From Hyphomicrobiales bacterium (GTDB lineage Bacteria > Pseudomonadota > Alphaproteobacteria > Rhizobiales > Rhizobiaceae), in contig UBYA01000013.1 of assembly GCA_900469615.1 (NCBI GenBank), positions 1 to 59,402 on the forward strand: a DNA stretch of 59,402 nucleotides, given 5' to 3'. Each line of letters begins with the position of its first letter. The first letter of the stretch is position 1. Made by a program: the position numbers and the translations under genes. Under the pieces are notes generated by a model. The model did no database searches, was not told the DNA's origin, and worked only from the letters and a program-made list of their open reading frames with translations. This document shows, piece by piece, positions 1-7,735 of the stretch.

Positions 1-18
1 CCCCTCGGGGAGAAGGAG
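1..18. repeat. End of a hairpin-type intergenic repeat, cut by window edge
   Basis: The first bases (CCCC-TC-GGGGAGAAGG) are the second half of the same hairpin found complete at 59284-59306, where the stem is CCTTCTCCCC/GGGGAGAAGG. The element is truncated by the window start, so its real extent is unknown. Confidence 0.5.
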
Positions 19-172
19 GTATGTGGCAACGATCTCATCTGACATGTGATTGTCCCGCCATTTCATCGATCCCGCCTGCGACCTCGGCCCGCGTTTACTC
101 GGCAGCGCATATGAGGCTATGCTTGTATCAACGACGCAGCCGGGTTGCTTGCGTCGTTTCAAGGAGGGCAGG

Positions 173-520
173 GTGAGCTACGATTTCCATGTGGGCCAGA
201 AGGTCGTCTGCATCGACGACAAGTTCAAGCATGTCAGCATCGATCAGCTGATCCGCAAGGGGACGATCTACACCATCCGCTGGGTCGGCGAATACACGCA
301 TTATGTCGACGGCACCTTCATCGGCGTGAAGCTGGAAGAGATCCATCGCGGCAATGATGACGGGCCGGAAGGCTATGGCGCCGCCGACATGCCCTATCGC
401 GCCAGCCGTTTCCGCCCGCTGGTGAAGGACAAGATCGCCTCGCTGAGAAAGCTGCTGGCACCGACGTCGGATGCGCCTGTCGAGCCGAAGGTCAAGACCA
501 AGAAGACGGAAAAGGTCTGA
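173..520 (+). CDS. Hypothetical small basic protein
   Basis: 115-aa protein of unknown function. I start it at the GTG at 173 because a strong AAGGAGG (161-167) lies six bases upstream; the longer reading to 50 has no ribosome site and reads through non-coding-like sequence. Residues 1-60 look like a small beta-rich fold (VGQKVVCIDD, GTIYTIRWV, FIGVKLEEI). The last 25 residues are Lys/Pro-rich and probably disordered. There is no signal peptide or membrane segment. Proteins of this kind are, as I remember, common in rhizobia and annotated only as hypothetical. It converges on the ddl gene. Confidence 0.7.
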   Translation: MSYDFHVGQKVVCIDDKFKHVSIDQLIRKGTIYTIRWVGEYTHYVDGTFIGVKLEEIHRGNDDGPEGYGAADMPYRASRFRPLVKDKIASLRKLLAPTSDAPVEPKVKTKKTEKV

Positions 521-544
521 GGGCGGGCGAGCGAGCGGCCTCGG

Positions 545-1609
545 CTAGCCCTGCCGCGCCCGCGCAAGCCCGTGCTCGATCAGTCGGCTGACAAGCTCAG
601 GATAGGAAATACCCGAGGCGCCCATGGCCTTGGGATACATGCTGATATTGGTGAAGCCGGGCATGGTGTTGATTTCGTTGATGACGATGCTTTGATCCGA
701 CGCCAAGAAGAAATCGACGCGCGCCAGCCCTTCGCAGCCGAGCGCGCGGAAGCCATCCGCCGCCATGCGCTTCAGCACCTCTGCCGTCCCGGCCGGAATA
801 TCCGCCGGCACGGTGACGACGGCGCCATCCTGATCGAGATATTTCGCCTCGTAGGAGTAGAAGCCATGGGTCGCGGCCGTGGCGATCTCGCCCGGCACGG
901 AGACGAAGAGCGAGCCGTCAGGCTCTTCCAGCACGGCGCATTCGATCTCGCGGGCGCGCACGAATTCCTCCACCAGCACCTTGCGGTCATGCCGGAAGGC
1001 TTCGGCAAGTGCTGTCTCGAACGACGCCGCATCCTGCACCTTGCTGACCCCGACCGACGAGCCCTGGCGCGTGGGCTTGACGAAGACGGGCGAGCCGAGC
1101 GCGCCCACGATCTCATCGAAGCCTGGCTTGTCGCCGCGCACAAGCGTCACGGAACGGGCCACCGGCAGGCCGGCCTCGCGCAGCAGGCGCTTTGCCATAT
1201 CCTTGTCGATCGCATTGGCCGAGCCGAGAATGCCGCAGCCGACGAGGGGCAGGCCGACGATCTGGGCGAGGCCCTGAATGGAGCCATCCTCGCCGTTCAG
1301 CCCATGCAGCACCGGAAACAGCACATCGACCGCAGGCAGCTCGCGCGCGCTCGACGCTTCCAGCGCCAAAAGCCGCCCCTTGCCGCCGGGAGCAAGGCAG
1401 ACTTCCGTGCCCTCATAGGCAATCGGCTCCGGCAGCACGCCGCCCTTTTCCTCCACCAGCAACCAGCGCCCGCCGCGGTCGATCAGGATCGGCACGATCT
1501 CATATCGCCCGCCATCGATCGCCCTGACGACATTGCGGGCCGACATGACGGAAACCTCATGCTCGCTGGACTGACCGCCAAGCAGAACGGCGACGCGTAG
1601 TTTCGACAT
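545..1609 (-). CDS. ddl: D-alanine--D-alanine ligase
   Basis: 354-aa ATP-grasp ligase that joins two D-alanines for peptidoglycan precursors in the cytoplasm. The N-terminus carries the family signature LLGGQSSEHEVSVMSA, followed by HGLNGEDGSIQG, the ATP-grasp core (FVKPTRQGSSVGVSKV) and the C-terminal metal and substrate site (ARVDFFLA, INEINTMPGFT). The length fits the DdlA-type enzyme rather than the roughly 305-aa DdlB of the division cluster. No cell-wall or division genes adjoin it, so it is probably a second, stand-alone ligase; that is inference. It is transcribed toward the hypothetical gene at 173, and an island-like segment begins upstream of it. Confidence 0.93.
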   Translation of the reverse strand: MSKLRVAVLLGGQSSEHEVSVMSARNVVRAIDGGRYEIVPILIDRGGRWLLVEEKGGVLPEPIAYEGTEVCLAPGGKGRLLALEASSARELPAVDVLFPVLHGLNGEDGSIQGLAQIVGLPLVGCGILGSANAIDKDMAKRLLREAGLPVARSVTLVRGDKPGFDEIVGALGSPVFVKPTRQGSSVGVSKVQDAASFETALAEAFRHDRKVLVEEFVRAREIECAVLEEPDGSLFVSVPGEIATAATHGFYSYEAKYLDQDGAVVTVPADIPAGTAEVLKRMAADGFRALGCEGLARVDFFLASDQSIVINEINTMPGFTNISMYPKAMGASGISYPELVSRLIEHGLARARQG

Positions 1610-1843
1610 TGAGGCTTTTCTCCCGGGCCAGGATGGATGTGATGGGAGAAGAGTTTAAACGAGGGATTGCAGCGGAATTGGGGAAGGGGTGTGTGAGGTT
1701 GACGTCCACCATGCTAGGGTTCCCATTGCCTCGGGTCTACACGGAGTGGACGAGAGAGCTGAGTTGAAACCTTTAGCCTATCGGATTGAAAATCAGCGAC
1801 ATCAATATTAGCAACATCGACGGCATAGCTGCAGCCATAAATT
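1610..1843. other. Intergenic segment at the edge of the island
   Basis: This stretch between the ddl start and the end of the SIR2-like gene is where base composition changes from GC-rich to clearly more AT-rich (around 1640-1800). I see no convincing gene, tRNA fragment or copy of the tRNA-Thr 3' end that could mark the far attachment site. Confidence 0.35.
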
Positions 1844-4405
1844 CTAGCGCCTGGACTTTCGGCGCCTGTGATGCTGCGAGTGGCCATTTTGCGACGGCTG
1901 GCCTTTTTCCCATGTGCCATGCGTAATGTAGTGGGCTAGCCGCTCTCTTGCCCGATCTATCTGCAAATCAGTACGTCGCATCGCCTCTATTAATCGGAAA
2001 TATCGCTGCGCGGCAGACAAGGCGGATTTCTGCTGACCGTGTTTGATCAGGGCGGATACATGCCTATCGGCAAGCGTTACGATTGGGTAGAAATCTGCCT
2101 CAATACCTTGTGCAGCATGAAGACCTTCCAACGTCTCCACCGCATCACCGATCAAAGCAACGGTGGTTGCGTCAAAAGTGTCGCGCGTGATTGCAACTTT
2201 TAGTTGTAGGTCGGCTAAAGCATGAACCGCAAAAATATTCTCAGGGTAGGCCGCTATTGACTTCTCTAAGGCGCGCAAAGCCGGTTCAAGTTCGCCGAAC
2301 ATGGCAAGATATTGCCCGTACTGCAGCCAGAAATGACCATCAAGCTGAAAATCGATCTCAAAACTCTGGAATACCCGTAAGGCTTCTTCAACCTCGTTTC
2401 GCCGACGAGCTAATTCGCCGATGAAATTGTGATTGAGTATGAATTTGAAAAGCAGGCCATCCAATCGATCTACGTTTTTTACAATGGGTATGGCGTATTT
2501 CGTATAAGTTCGAAGGGTCTCGACGGCGGCGTCGATAACGGTTGGAAAGTCCGCGACGTTCTCCAGAATATGTCGAACGTATAACTCGTGACGCGCGACA
2601 AGCCGCCCTGTTGAGTTTGTACTCACAATACCTTCCAACTGACGCATAGCGCCGTCGAACGACAATTCTGTTCGAAGCCGATTGTACGACTCCCGCGCTG
2701 CGCCGGCGGAGATTCCAGTCCGCGAGATAGTTGCGAGTCCGACAATTAGAAATAGTGCTTTAGTGTCGTTGTCCGGGAGGTGCTCATATTCGTCGGTTAT
2801 GACCTTCGTGAATTTCTCGGAAGATGTCGCCTCTTTCAACGCTATTAGCAGTTGCTCTTGTGAGGCGGCCAGCTTCTGCGTTCTCTCATTAGGGCTCATT
2901 TTTAGGAAACTAGGCGACGGAACGTATTCAAGTAACTTTTCGATGAGGGGCGGATGGTCTTTTTTTACAAATCGCTGGAATTCGAACGGTGTTGTAAAAT
3001 CTCCAACACGCCGCTCAATATGATGACGCCATTCGTGTGATCGTGCACTTGTGATGAGGGTGATTCTACCTCGCGGAAGGGCTAAAGCGTCCTCGCTAAG
3101 CGCGTCACCATAAATGAAAGCATCACCGATGTAGACTATAGCATGATCGTCTTTGTGAAGCCGAGTGATCAATTCAAGGGATGCACGTAGGGATTTCACC
3201 TCGCCCTTTAGTTCGTACACACCCCTTCCGTCATGCTCTCGAATATATCGAAGTAGTGCCTGGAGAAGTGCTGTCGTCTTGCCACTGCCGGATTGGCCAT
3301 AAACAAGAAATATTCGATCTCCAGCGTCAATGGAGGACGAAAGCGCGGCGTATAACTCAGCGGTTGCGGTGAGCCAAACTGGTATGTCACTTGCGGCGAT
3401 TTGCCAGCTTGGAGGTTCTCCTTCGAGGAAAGCTCGGGCTGCACGCTGTCGTTTTAACCCTTGAAGTTCTTCTGCTTTGCTTTTCGCATCTTGCCAAGTC
3501 TGAACCCGAATGAAATTGGCGGTGCTAATTTCCGCCAGTGTAGGCGTGATTCTCGACGCGAGGGTTTCGGTGAACGTGTTTCTTTTCTTGCTAATTTGCA
3601 GCGGGCTCAAGCCACCGCTAATGGCTCCGCGAAGCCAGTCGGCAAAATCAGCAAGTGTCCCCCGTACAACAACAATATTTCGAGCCTGATACGCCGCTTT
3701 TTGGAGAGCGGTAAACTCATCCGGTGTGATCAGAAAAGCTGTGCCCAGAGATGAATCCGTATTTGGACGTGCGCGATCGAGTTCCGCAGAAAGAATGGGC
3801 TCCTTTAGAGTGCTGCCAATGAATATCGGCACATACGCTGCGTAATCGGAAGCGGCTTGCCGATACCAATCATGCTTATCGCTGTTAAGTCTTCGGTTGT
3901 ATTCGGAAGGTCCAAATATAAAACCGTGCTCCGGTTTGGAGGCCTCGCCATGTAGATGGATTACATGAAGATATTCAATTCCTTCATCGACAGCTACTCT
4001 GTCGATAAGTCCATTGTAATAACGCCGAAGCTGTGCGGAAGACTGAATGCTCTCAATCGCGTCATCAATGTTCCACGTATATAAGCGGCGCCAACTATAC
4101 TGAAAAAGCTCACGCAATTCGGCGGCGGGAACTATCCGAGTGAATTCTTTGCGAAATAACTGATGAAGCTGTAGCTCGCTTACCCTAGGGCGAACGGCTT
4201 GAATTACGTCTGGCAAATCTTCGTTGGCGTAAGGTAGCCCCGCCATTCCTGCAAGTTCACCCGCCAGAGCTTTTCCCAACTTAACCTTCTGTCCTTGCGC
4301 ATTCAGCGAGGTGGCAGATGCCCCTGCTCCAAGCAATAAGACCGCGTTACCTTCGTTTATAGCCTTCAGGAGAAGGTTACCATCGTGCTCACTAATCTCG
4401 AACAT
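1844..4405 (-). CDS. SIR2-like / P-loop NTPase / TPR-like protein, candidate anti-phage defence (Avs5-like layout)
   Basis: 853-aa protein. Residues 1-260 are SIR2-like: GAGAS at 26-30, TWNIDD around Asn112 and the HLHG motif (His150/His152), the residues expected of an NAD-hydrolysing SIR2. A P-loop NTPase follows with Walker A GQSGSGKTT (370-378), a Walker B-like strand IVYIGDA (423-429) and a sensor-like ITLITSAR (448-455). Residues 660-830 are helical with TPR-like spacing, and the tail 838-853 is very basic. SIR2 + STAND NTPase + repeats is the layout of type V AVAST (Avs5), in which ligand binding triggers NAD depletion. Codon and base use are AT-rich compared with both flanks, and an integrase remnant plus tRNA-Thr lie upstream, pointing to horizontal gain. 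It stands alone, with no partner gene. The domain reading is firm; the defence role and ligand are inferred. Confidence 0.82.
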   Translation of the reverse strand: MFEISEHDGNLLLKAINEGNAVLLLGAGASATSLNAQGQKVKLGKALAGELAGMAGLPYANEDLPDVIQAVRPRVSELQLHQLFRKEFTRIVPAAELRELFQYSWRRLYTWNIDDAIESIQSSAQLRRYYNGLIDRVAVDEGIEYLHVIHLHGEASKPEHGFIFGPSEYNRRLNSDKHDWYRQAASDYAAYVPIFIGSTLKEPILSAELDRARPNTDSSLGTAFLITPDEFTALQKAAYQARNIVVVRGTLADFADWLRGAISGGLSPLQISKKRNTFTETLASRITPTLAEISTANFIRVQTWQDAKSKAEELQGLKRQRAARAFLEGEPPSWQIAASDIPVWLTATAELYAALSSSIDAGDRIFLVYGQSGSGKTTALLQALLRYIREHDGRGVYELKGEVKSLRASLELITRLHKDDHAIVYIGDAFIYGDALSEDALALPRGRITLITSARSHEWRHHIERRVGDFTTPFEFQRFVKKDHPPLIEKLLEYVPSPSFLKMSPNERTQKLAASQEQLLIALKEATSSEKFTKVITDEYEHLPDNDTKALFLIVGLATISRTGISAGAARESYNRLRTELSFDGAMRQLEGIVSTNSTGRLVARHELYVRHILENVADFPTVIDAAVETLRTYTKYAIPIVKNVDRLDGLLFKFILNHNFIGELARRRNEVEEALRVFQSFEIDFQLDGHFWLQYGQYLAMFGELEPALRALEKSIAAYPENIFAVHALADLQLKVAITRDTFDATTVALIGDAVETLEGLHAAQGIEADFYPIVTLADRHVSALIKHGQQKSALSAAQRYFRLIEAMRRTDLQIDRARERLAHYITHGTWEKGQPSQNGHSQHHRRRKSRR

Positions 4406-4699
4406 GCGCCCCCCAAATACGGTTTGATATTAGTGGTAGCCGCAATCTCGCCTTTTGCCTATGGAGTTGTTGATTTTACTACCCGCGTCCACAGGTAGCG
4501 AAATTCGAAAAATCGCGAATAGTGGGCTTGAGTCGGGCTTCTTCTTGTAGCGGAGCTACAATCGTCTACCATTTGAATTTCTCTCGGTGTCATATTCGGT
4601 TGAAATCCTGTTTGGTGATGCATCGGTCCGAAGTATTTCAAGCATTTATTATGCGATTGTCTTCGTCGCAAAAATATCAGGTGGAATCATAAAGATTAA
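4406..4699. other. AT-rich upstream region of the SIR2-like gene, with an inverted repeat
   Basis: No supportable gene. It contains a perfect 7-bp inverted repeat, TTGTAGC-GGA-GCTACAA (4545-4561), about 140 bases upstream of the SIR2-like start codon, which could be a regulatory hairpin or operator. The rest is AT-rich and probably includes the SIR2-like promoter. Confidence 0.35.
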
Positions 4700-5031
4700 T
4701 CAGGCAACATTCCCCAGGGCCAGTCCGCGTAGCGATGGCTGCATCTGACGTAGCCTGTGTTCTTCGAACCGCTCATCAACCTCCACAGAGGCTTTCCGAA
4801 GATTTTTCAGCGCTTCTTGGTAGTCGCGGGTTCTAGCGAGAACGTTTCTTCCGTTTTGGGATAAGAATCTTTGATGTCGCGTGGAATCGAACACCTGAAC
4901 CAATAGACGTTTCCGCGTTTGATGAGGCGAGGGGGCAAGGGCATGTCGTTCATGGCTCCGCTGTAGCAGTGTGCTGGAGCAAACGGAACTGTAACCCATT
5001 GATTTTCTTGTAAGTCCTTGCAAATCAACAA
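4700..5031 (-). pseudogene. Truncated, frameshifted phage-type integrase (N-terminal part only)
   Basis: The reading frame from 5031 gives PLPPRLIKRGNVYWFRCSIPRDI, the typical start of tyrosine recombinases with a DUF6538-type N-terminal domain, and continues to KTEETFSL. The matching continuation RTRDYQEALKNLRKASVEVD is in another frame, so a single-base indel lies near 4830-4836. The second frame stops at 4700 after only about 100 residues of a protein normally near 400. The core-binding and catalytic domains are absent. It begins eight bases from the 3' end of tRNA-Thr, the usual position of an island integrase next to its attachment site. The island is therefore probably immobile. Confidence 0.72.
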
Positions 5032-5038
5032 GGAAAAC

Positions 5039-5113
5039 TGGTGCTGCTAGAGAGATTTGAACTCTCGGCCTCTCCCTTACCAAGGGAGTGCTCTACCCCT
5101 GAGCTATAGCAGC
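5039..5113 (-). tRNA. tRNA-Thr (anticodon GGT)
   Basis: Full cloverleaf on the minus strand: acceptor stem GCTGCTA/TAGCAGC, D-arm GCTC-AGGGGTA-GAGC, anticodon stem CTCCC/GGGAG with loop TTGGTAA (anticodon GGT), T-arm GAGAG-TTCAAAT-CTCTC, discriminator A and an encoded CCA. It is 75 nt including CCA. The integrase remnant adjoins its 3' end, so this tRNA is the likely integration site of the 1.7-5.0 kb segment. Confidence 0.97.
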
Positions 5114-5268
5114 ATTCCGTGGCGCGGTGTGGCGCGCCGTATTGGGCGAGGCGGCTATTGCCATAGGTGGAGGCCGAGTGCAAGCCGCAAATTGCAAGTT
5201 CTGTGAAAGATCGTTGGAAAAAATGTGTCGGTCTTTTGAAGGCGGGCGTTTTCGGCTATGGGAAAACC

Positions 5269-5565
5269 ATGGCTGCGGACAAGACGAAAATCGATGAAGG
5301 GCAGGCTTTGCTGGGCGGTTCGGCGCCCAGTGGGGTCGATGGCGGGGCAGGCGACGAGGCGGGCGGGCCCGTGGGCGGCAGGCAGGTCACGGAAGCGGAT
5401 CGGCGGCGGGAGCGGGCGGCGCAGAAGCTGCGCGAGAACCTGTCGCGGCGCAAGCAGCAGGTGAGGGCGCGGCGCGCCGGCCAGGCGGACGAGACGGATG
5501 GCCTGCCGGGCGCAAAGGCTGGGGATAGCGGGGATTCCGCCGCAAAATTGGACGAATCGCAATGA
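5269..5565 (+). CDS. Hypothetical charged protein upstream of murA
   Basis: 98-aa protein starting MAADKTKIDE. Its middle (VTEADRRRERAAQKLRENLSRRKQQVRARR) is a strongly charged, Arg-rich amphipathic helix, probably coiled coil, flanked by Gly/Ala-rich low-complexity sequence. No signal peptide or membrane segment. I start it at the ATG at 5269; a longer in-frame reading upstream to 5167 begins right after the tRNA and looks non-coding. I recall small proteins of this kind just before murA in other rhizobia, without a known function. It may be co-transcribed with murA, which begins 142 bases downstream. Confidence 0.65.
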   Translation: MAADKTKIDEGQALLGGSAPSGVDGGAGDEAGGPVGGRQVTEADRRRERAAQKLRENLSRRKQQVRARRAGQADETDGLPGAKAGDSGDSAAKLDESQ

Positions 5566-5707
5566 TTGATGTCGCCCATCATCAAACGAATTGATGCGTT
5601 AATCTATTTCGTCTAAAGAGCGCCTTTTACCAAGTGCCTGAAATCAGGCGCGGGAAACTTGGGCGTTCGGAACTTCAGGAAAGGCGGGCCTCGCCCGTAT
5701 TGCTTAT

Positions 5708-7000
5708 ATGGATCGTATCAGGATTGTCGGCGGCAATGAGCTCAACGGTATCATTCCGATCTCCGGCGCCAAGAATGCCGCCCTGCCGCTGATGATCGCC
5801 TCGCTTCTGACCAGCGATACCCTGACGCTCGAAAACGTGCCGCATCTGGCCGATGTCGAGCTGCTGATGCGCATCCTCGGCAATCACGGCGTCGATGTCG
5901 CCGTCAACGGCCGGCGTGAGCGCCAGGAAGACGGCTATTCCCGCACGATCCATTTCACCTGCCGCACCATCGTCGACACGACAGCCCCTTATGAGCTGGT
6001 CGCCAAGATGCGCGCGAGCTTCTGGGTCATCGGGCCGCTGCTCGCCCGCGAGGGACAGGCGCGCGTCTCGCTGCCGGGCGGCTGCGCCATCGGCACGCGT
6101 CCGGTCGATCTCTTCATCGAGGGTCTGGCGGCGCTGGGCGCCACGATGGAAATCGATGGCGGCTATATCAACGCCACTGCGCCGAAGGGCGGCCTCATCG
6201 GCGCCCGCTATGTCTTCCCGAAGGTGTCCGTCGGCGCGACGCATGTGATGATGATGGCCGCCACGCTTGCCCGCGGCACCACCGTCATCGGCAATGCGGC
6301 CCGCGAGCCGGAGATCGTCGATCTCGCCAACTGCCTGATCGCCATGGGCGCCAAGATTTCCGGCGCCGGCACCAGCACCATCACCATCGAGGGCGTCACT
6401 TCGCTTTCCGGCGCCCGCCATCGCGTGCTGCCCGATCGCATCGAGACCGGCACCTACGCCATGGCCGTTGCCATGGCGGGCGGCGACGTCACGCTTGAGA
6501 ATACCGATGTCGCGCTGCTCGACACCGCGCTCGAAAGCCTGCGCCGCGCCGGTGCGGATATTTCGCCGACGGCGAGCGGCATCCGCGTCAGGCGCAATGG
6601 CGGCGGCATCCGGCCCGTCGACATCGTCACCGATCCGTTTCCCGGCTTCCCGACCGACCTGCAGGCGCAGTTCATGGCGCTGATGACCCGCTCCGGCGGC
6701 ATTTCGCATATCACCGAGACCATCTTCGAAAACCGCTTCATGCATGTGCAGGAACTGGCCCGCCTCGGCGCGAAGATCTCGCTTTCCGGCCAGACCGCCC
6801 GCATCGAGGGTGTCGAGAAGCTGAAGGGCGCGCCCGTCATGGCGACGGATCTTCGCGCTTCGGTCTCGCTCGTCATCGCAGGCCTTGCCGCCGAAGGCGA
6901 GACGCTGGTGTCGCGCATCTATCACCTCGACCGCGGCTTCGAGCGGCTGGAAGACAAGCTGACGCGCTGCGGCGCGGTGGTCGAGCGTATCAGCGACTGA
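5708..7000 (+). CDS. murA: UDP-N-acetylglucosamine 1-carboxyvinyltransferase
   Basis: 430-aa cytoplasmic enzyme that transfers enolpyruvyl from phosphoenolpyruvate to UDP-GlcNAc, the first committed step of peptidoglycan synthesis and the fosfomycin target. Seen: MDRIRIVGGNELNGIIPISGAKNAALP at the N-terminus with the conserved Lys/Asn substrate site, and the catalytic-loop cysteine (about Cys126) in PGGCAIGTRP, so the enzyme should be fosfomycin-sensitive in principle. The inverted alpha/beta two-domain length is standard. It heads the conserved order murA - DUF2948 - hisD and is followed by a likely terminator at 7014. Confidence 0.97.
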   Translation: MDRIRIVGGNELNGIIPISGAKNAALPLMIASLLTSDTLTLENVPHLADVELLMRILGNHGVDVAVNGRRERQEDGYSRTIHFTCRTIVDTTAPYELVAKMRASFWVIGPLLAREGQARVSLPGGCAIGTRPVDLFIEGLAALGATMEIDGGYINATAPKGGLIGARYVFPKVSVGATHVMMMAATLARGTTVIGNAAREPEIVDLANCLIAMGAKISGAGTSTITIEGVTSLSGARHRVLPDRIETGTYAMAVAMAGGDVTLENTDVALLDTALESLRRAGADISPTASGIRVRRNGGGIRPVDIVTDPFPGFPTDLQAQFMALMTRSGGISHITETIFENRFMHVQELARLGAKISLSGQTARIEGVEKLKGAPVMATDLRASVSLVIAGLAAEGETLVSRIYHLDRGFERLEDKLTRCGAVVERISD

Positions 7001-7013
7001 CCCTCTCGTGATT

Positions 7014-7036
7014 CCGCGGGATTGCTCCGCGGTTTT
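7014..7036 (+). terminator. Probable rho-independent terminator after murA
   Basis: CCGCGG (7014-7019) pairs with CCGCGG (7027-7032) across a 7-nt loop and is followed by TTTT. The short stem makes it moderately convincing. It would separate murA from the DUF2948-hisD run. Confidence 0.5.
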
Positions 7037-7233
7037 GGGCATCCCATTGTCGCAAAGCTGCGACGCGGCTTTGCGCGACGCGCTGCAATTCCATCTCTTG
7101 TCGTGAAGAGAGCGGGCCTGCCCGCTTTCTTCGGTTGCGTCTTTTGCGCTCGCATCCTATGTCCAGAATGGAGAAACGTCGGCAATCGTGTTTTGCCTGG
7201 CGTTCCAATGGCGCGATCGGGGATAAAGGACGA

Positions 7234-7677
7234 ATGAGCGATCTCAAGCTGATGGCACTCGACACCGAGGACCTGGATGTCATCTCTGCCTATATGCAGG
7301 ATAGCGTCTTCAAGGTCGGCGACATGTCTTTTGCGCCGAAGCAGGAGCAGTTTTCGCTCGCGGCCAACCGTTTCGTCTGGGAGCAATCGGATCAGCGCGG
7401 CAAGCCTTACGAACGCCATCGTTCCGCGCTGGTGTTCAAGCGCGTGCAGGCGGTGCGCTCCAGCGGCATCGACCGGCGCAACCGCGACGAGGTGTTGTCG
7501 CTGCTCGCCATTCGCTTCGAGCAGAAAGGCGAAGGGCCGGACGGTACGATCGAACTGGCCCTTGCCGCCAATGCCACGATCGCGCTCGATGTCGAATGTA
7601 TCGAGGCCCAGCTTGCGGATGTCGGCGGTGCGTGGGAAACGGCGCACAAGCCTCGGCATCCGGATGCGGGCGAATAG
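7234..7677 (+). CDS. DUF2948 family protein
   Basis: 147-aa cytoplasmic protein of unknown function, starting MSDLKLMALDTEDLDVIS at the ATG at 7234; the preceding GGATAAAGGA gives a ribosome site. Alternating strands (SALVFKRVQAVRSS, LLAIRFEQ, TIELALAANATIALDVECI) suggest a compact mostly beta fold. The family is, to my knowledge, largely alphaproteobacterial and nearly always sits between murA and hisD, as here. The hisD start follows 58 bases later, so the two are probably co-transcribed. No catalytic motif is visible. Confidence 0.85.
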   Translation: MSDLKLMALDTEDLDVISAYMQDSVFKVGDMSFAPKQEQFSLAANRFVWEQSDQRGKPYERHRSALVFKRVQAVRSSGIDRRNRDEVLSLLAIRFEQKGEGPDGTIELALAANATIALDVECIEAQLADVGGAWETAHKPRHPDAGE

Positions 7678-7735
7678 GCTTGTGACGGTTGGATGCGGCC
7701 GCTGACGGCGGCGTGGATGGAAGGGAATATCAGTT

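Noticed and set aside
1741..1780. Possible second attachment site (GAGAGAG...GTTGAAAC resembling the tRNA-Thr 3' end)
   Set aside because: The match to the tRNA 3' segment is short and interrupted, no better than chance.
1714..1920. 68-aa minus-strand ORF overlapping the end of the SIR2-like gene
   Set aside because: No ribosome site, no recognisable family, overlaps a clear gene in another frame.
4459..4671. 70-aa ORF between the SIR2-like gene and the integrase stub
   Set aside because: Composition looks random and there is no ribosome site or family similarity.
5675..7042. Long minus-strand ORF antisense to murA
   Set aside because: His/Arg/Asp/Gly-rich shadow typical of high-GC codon bias; murA on the plus strand has every family motif. 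The same applies to other long antisense frames, for example over hisD, prkA and ddl.
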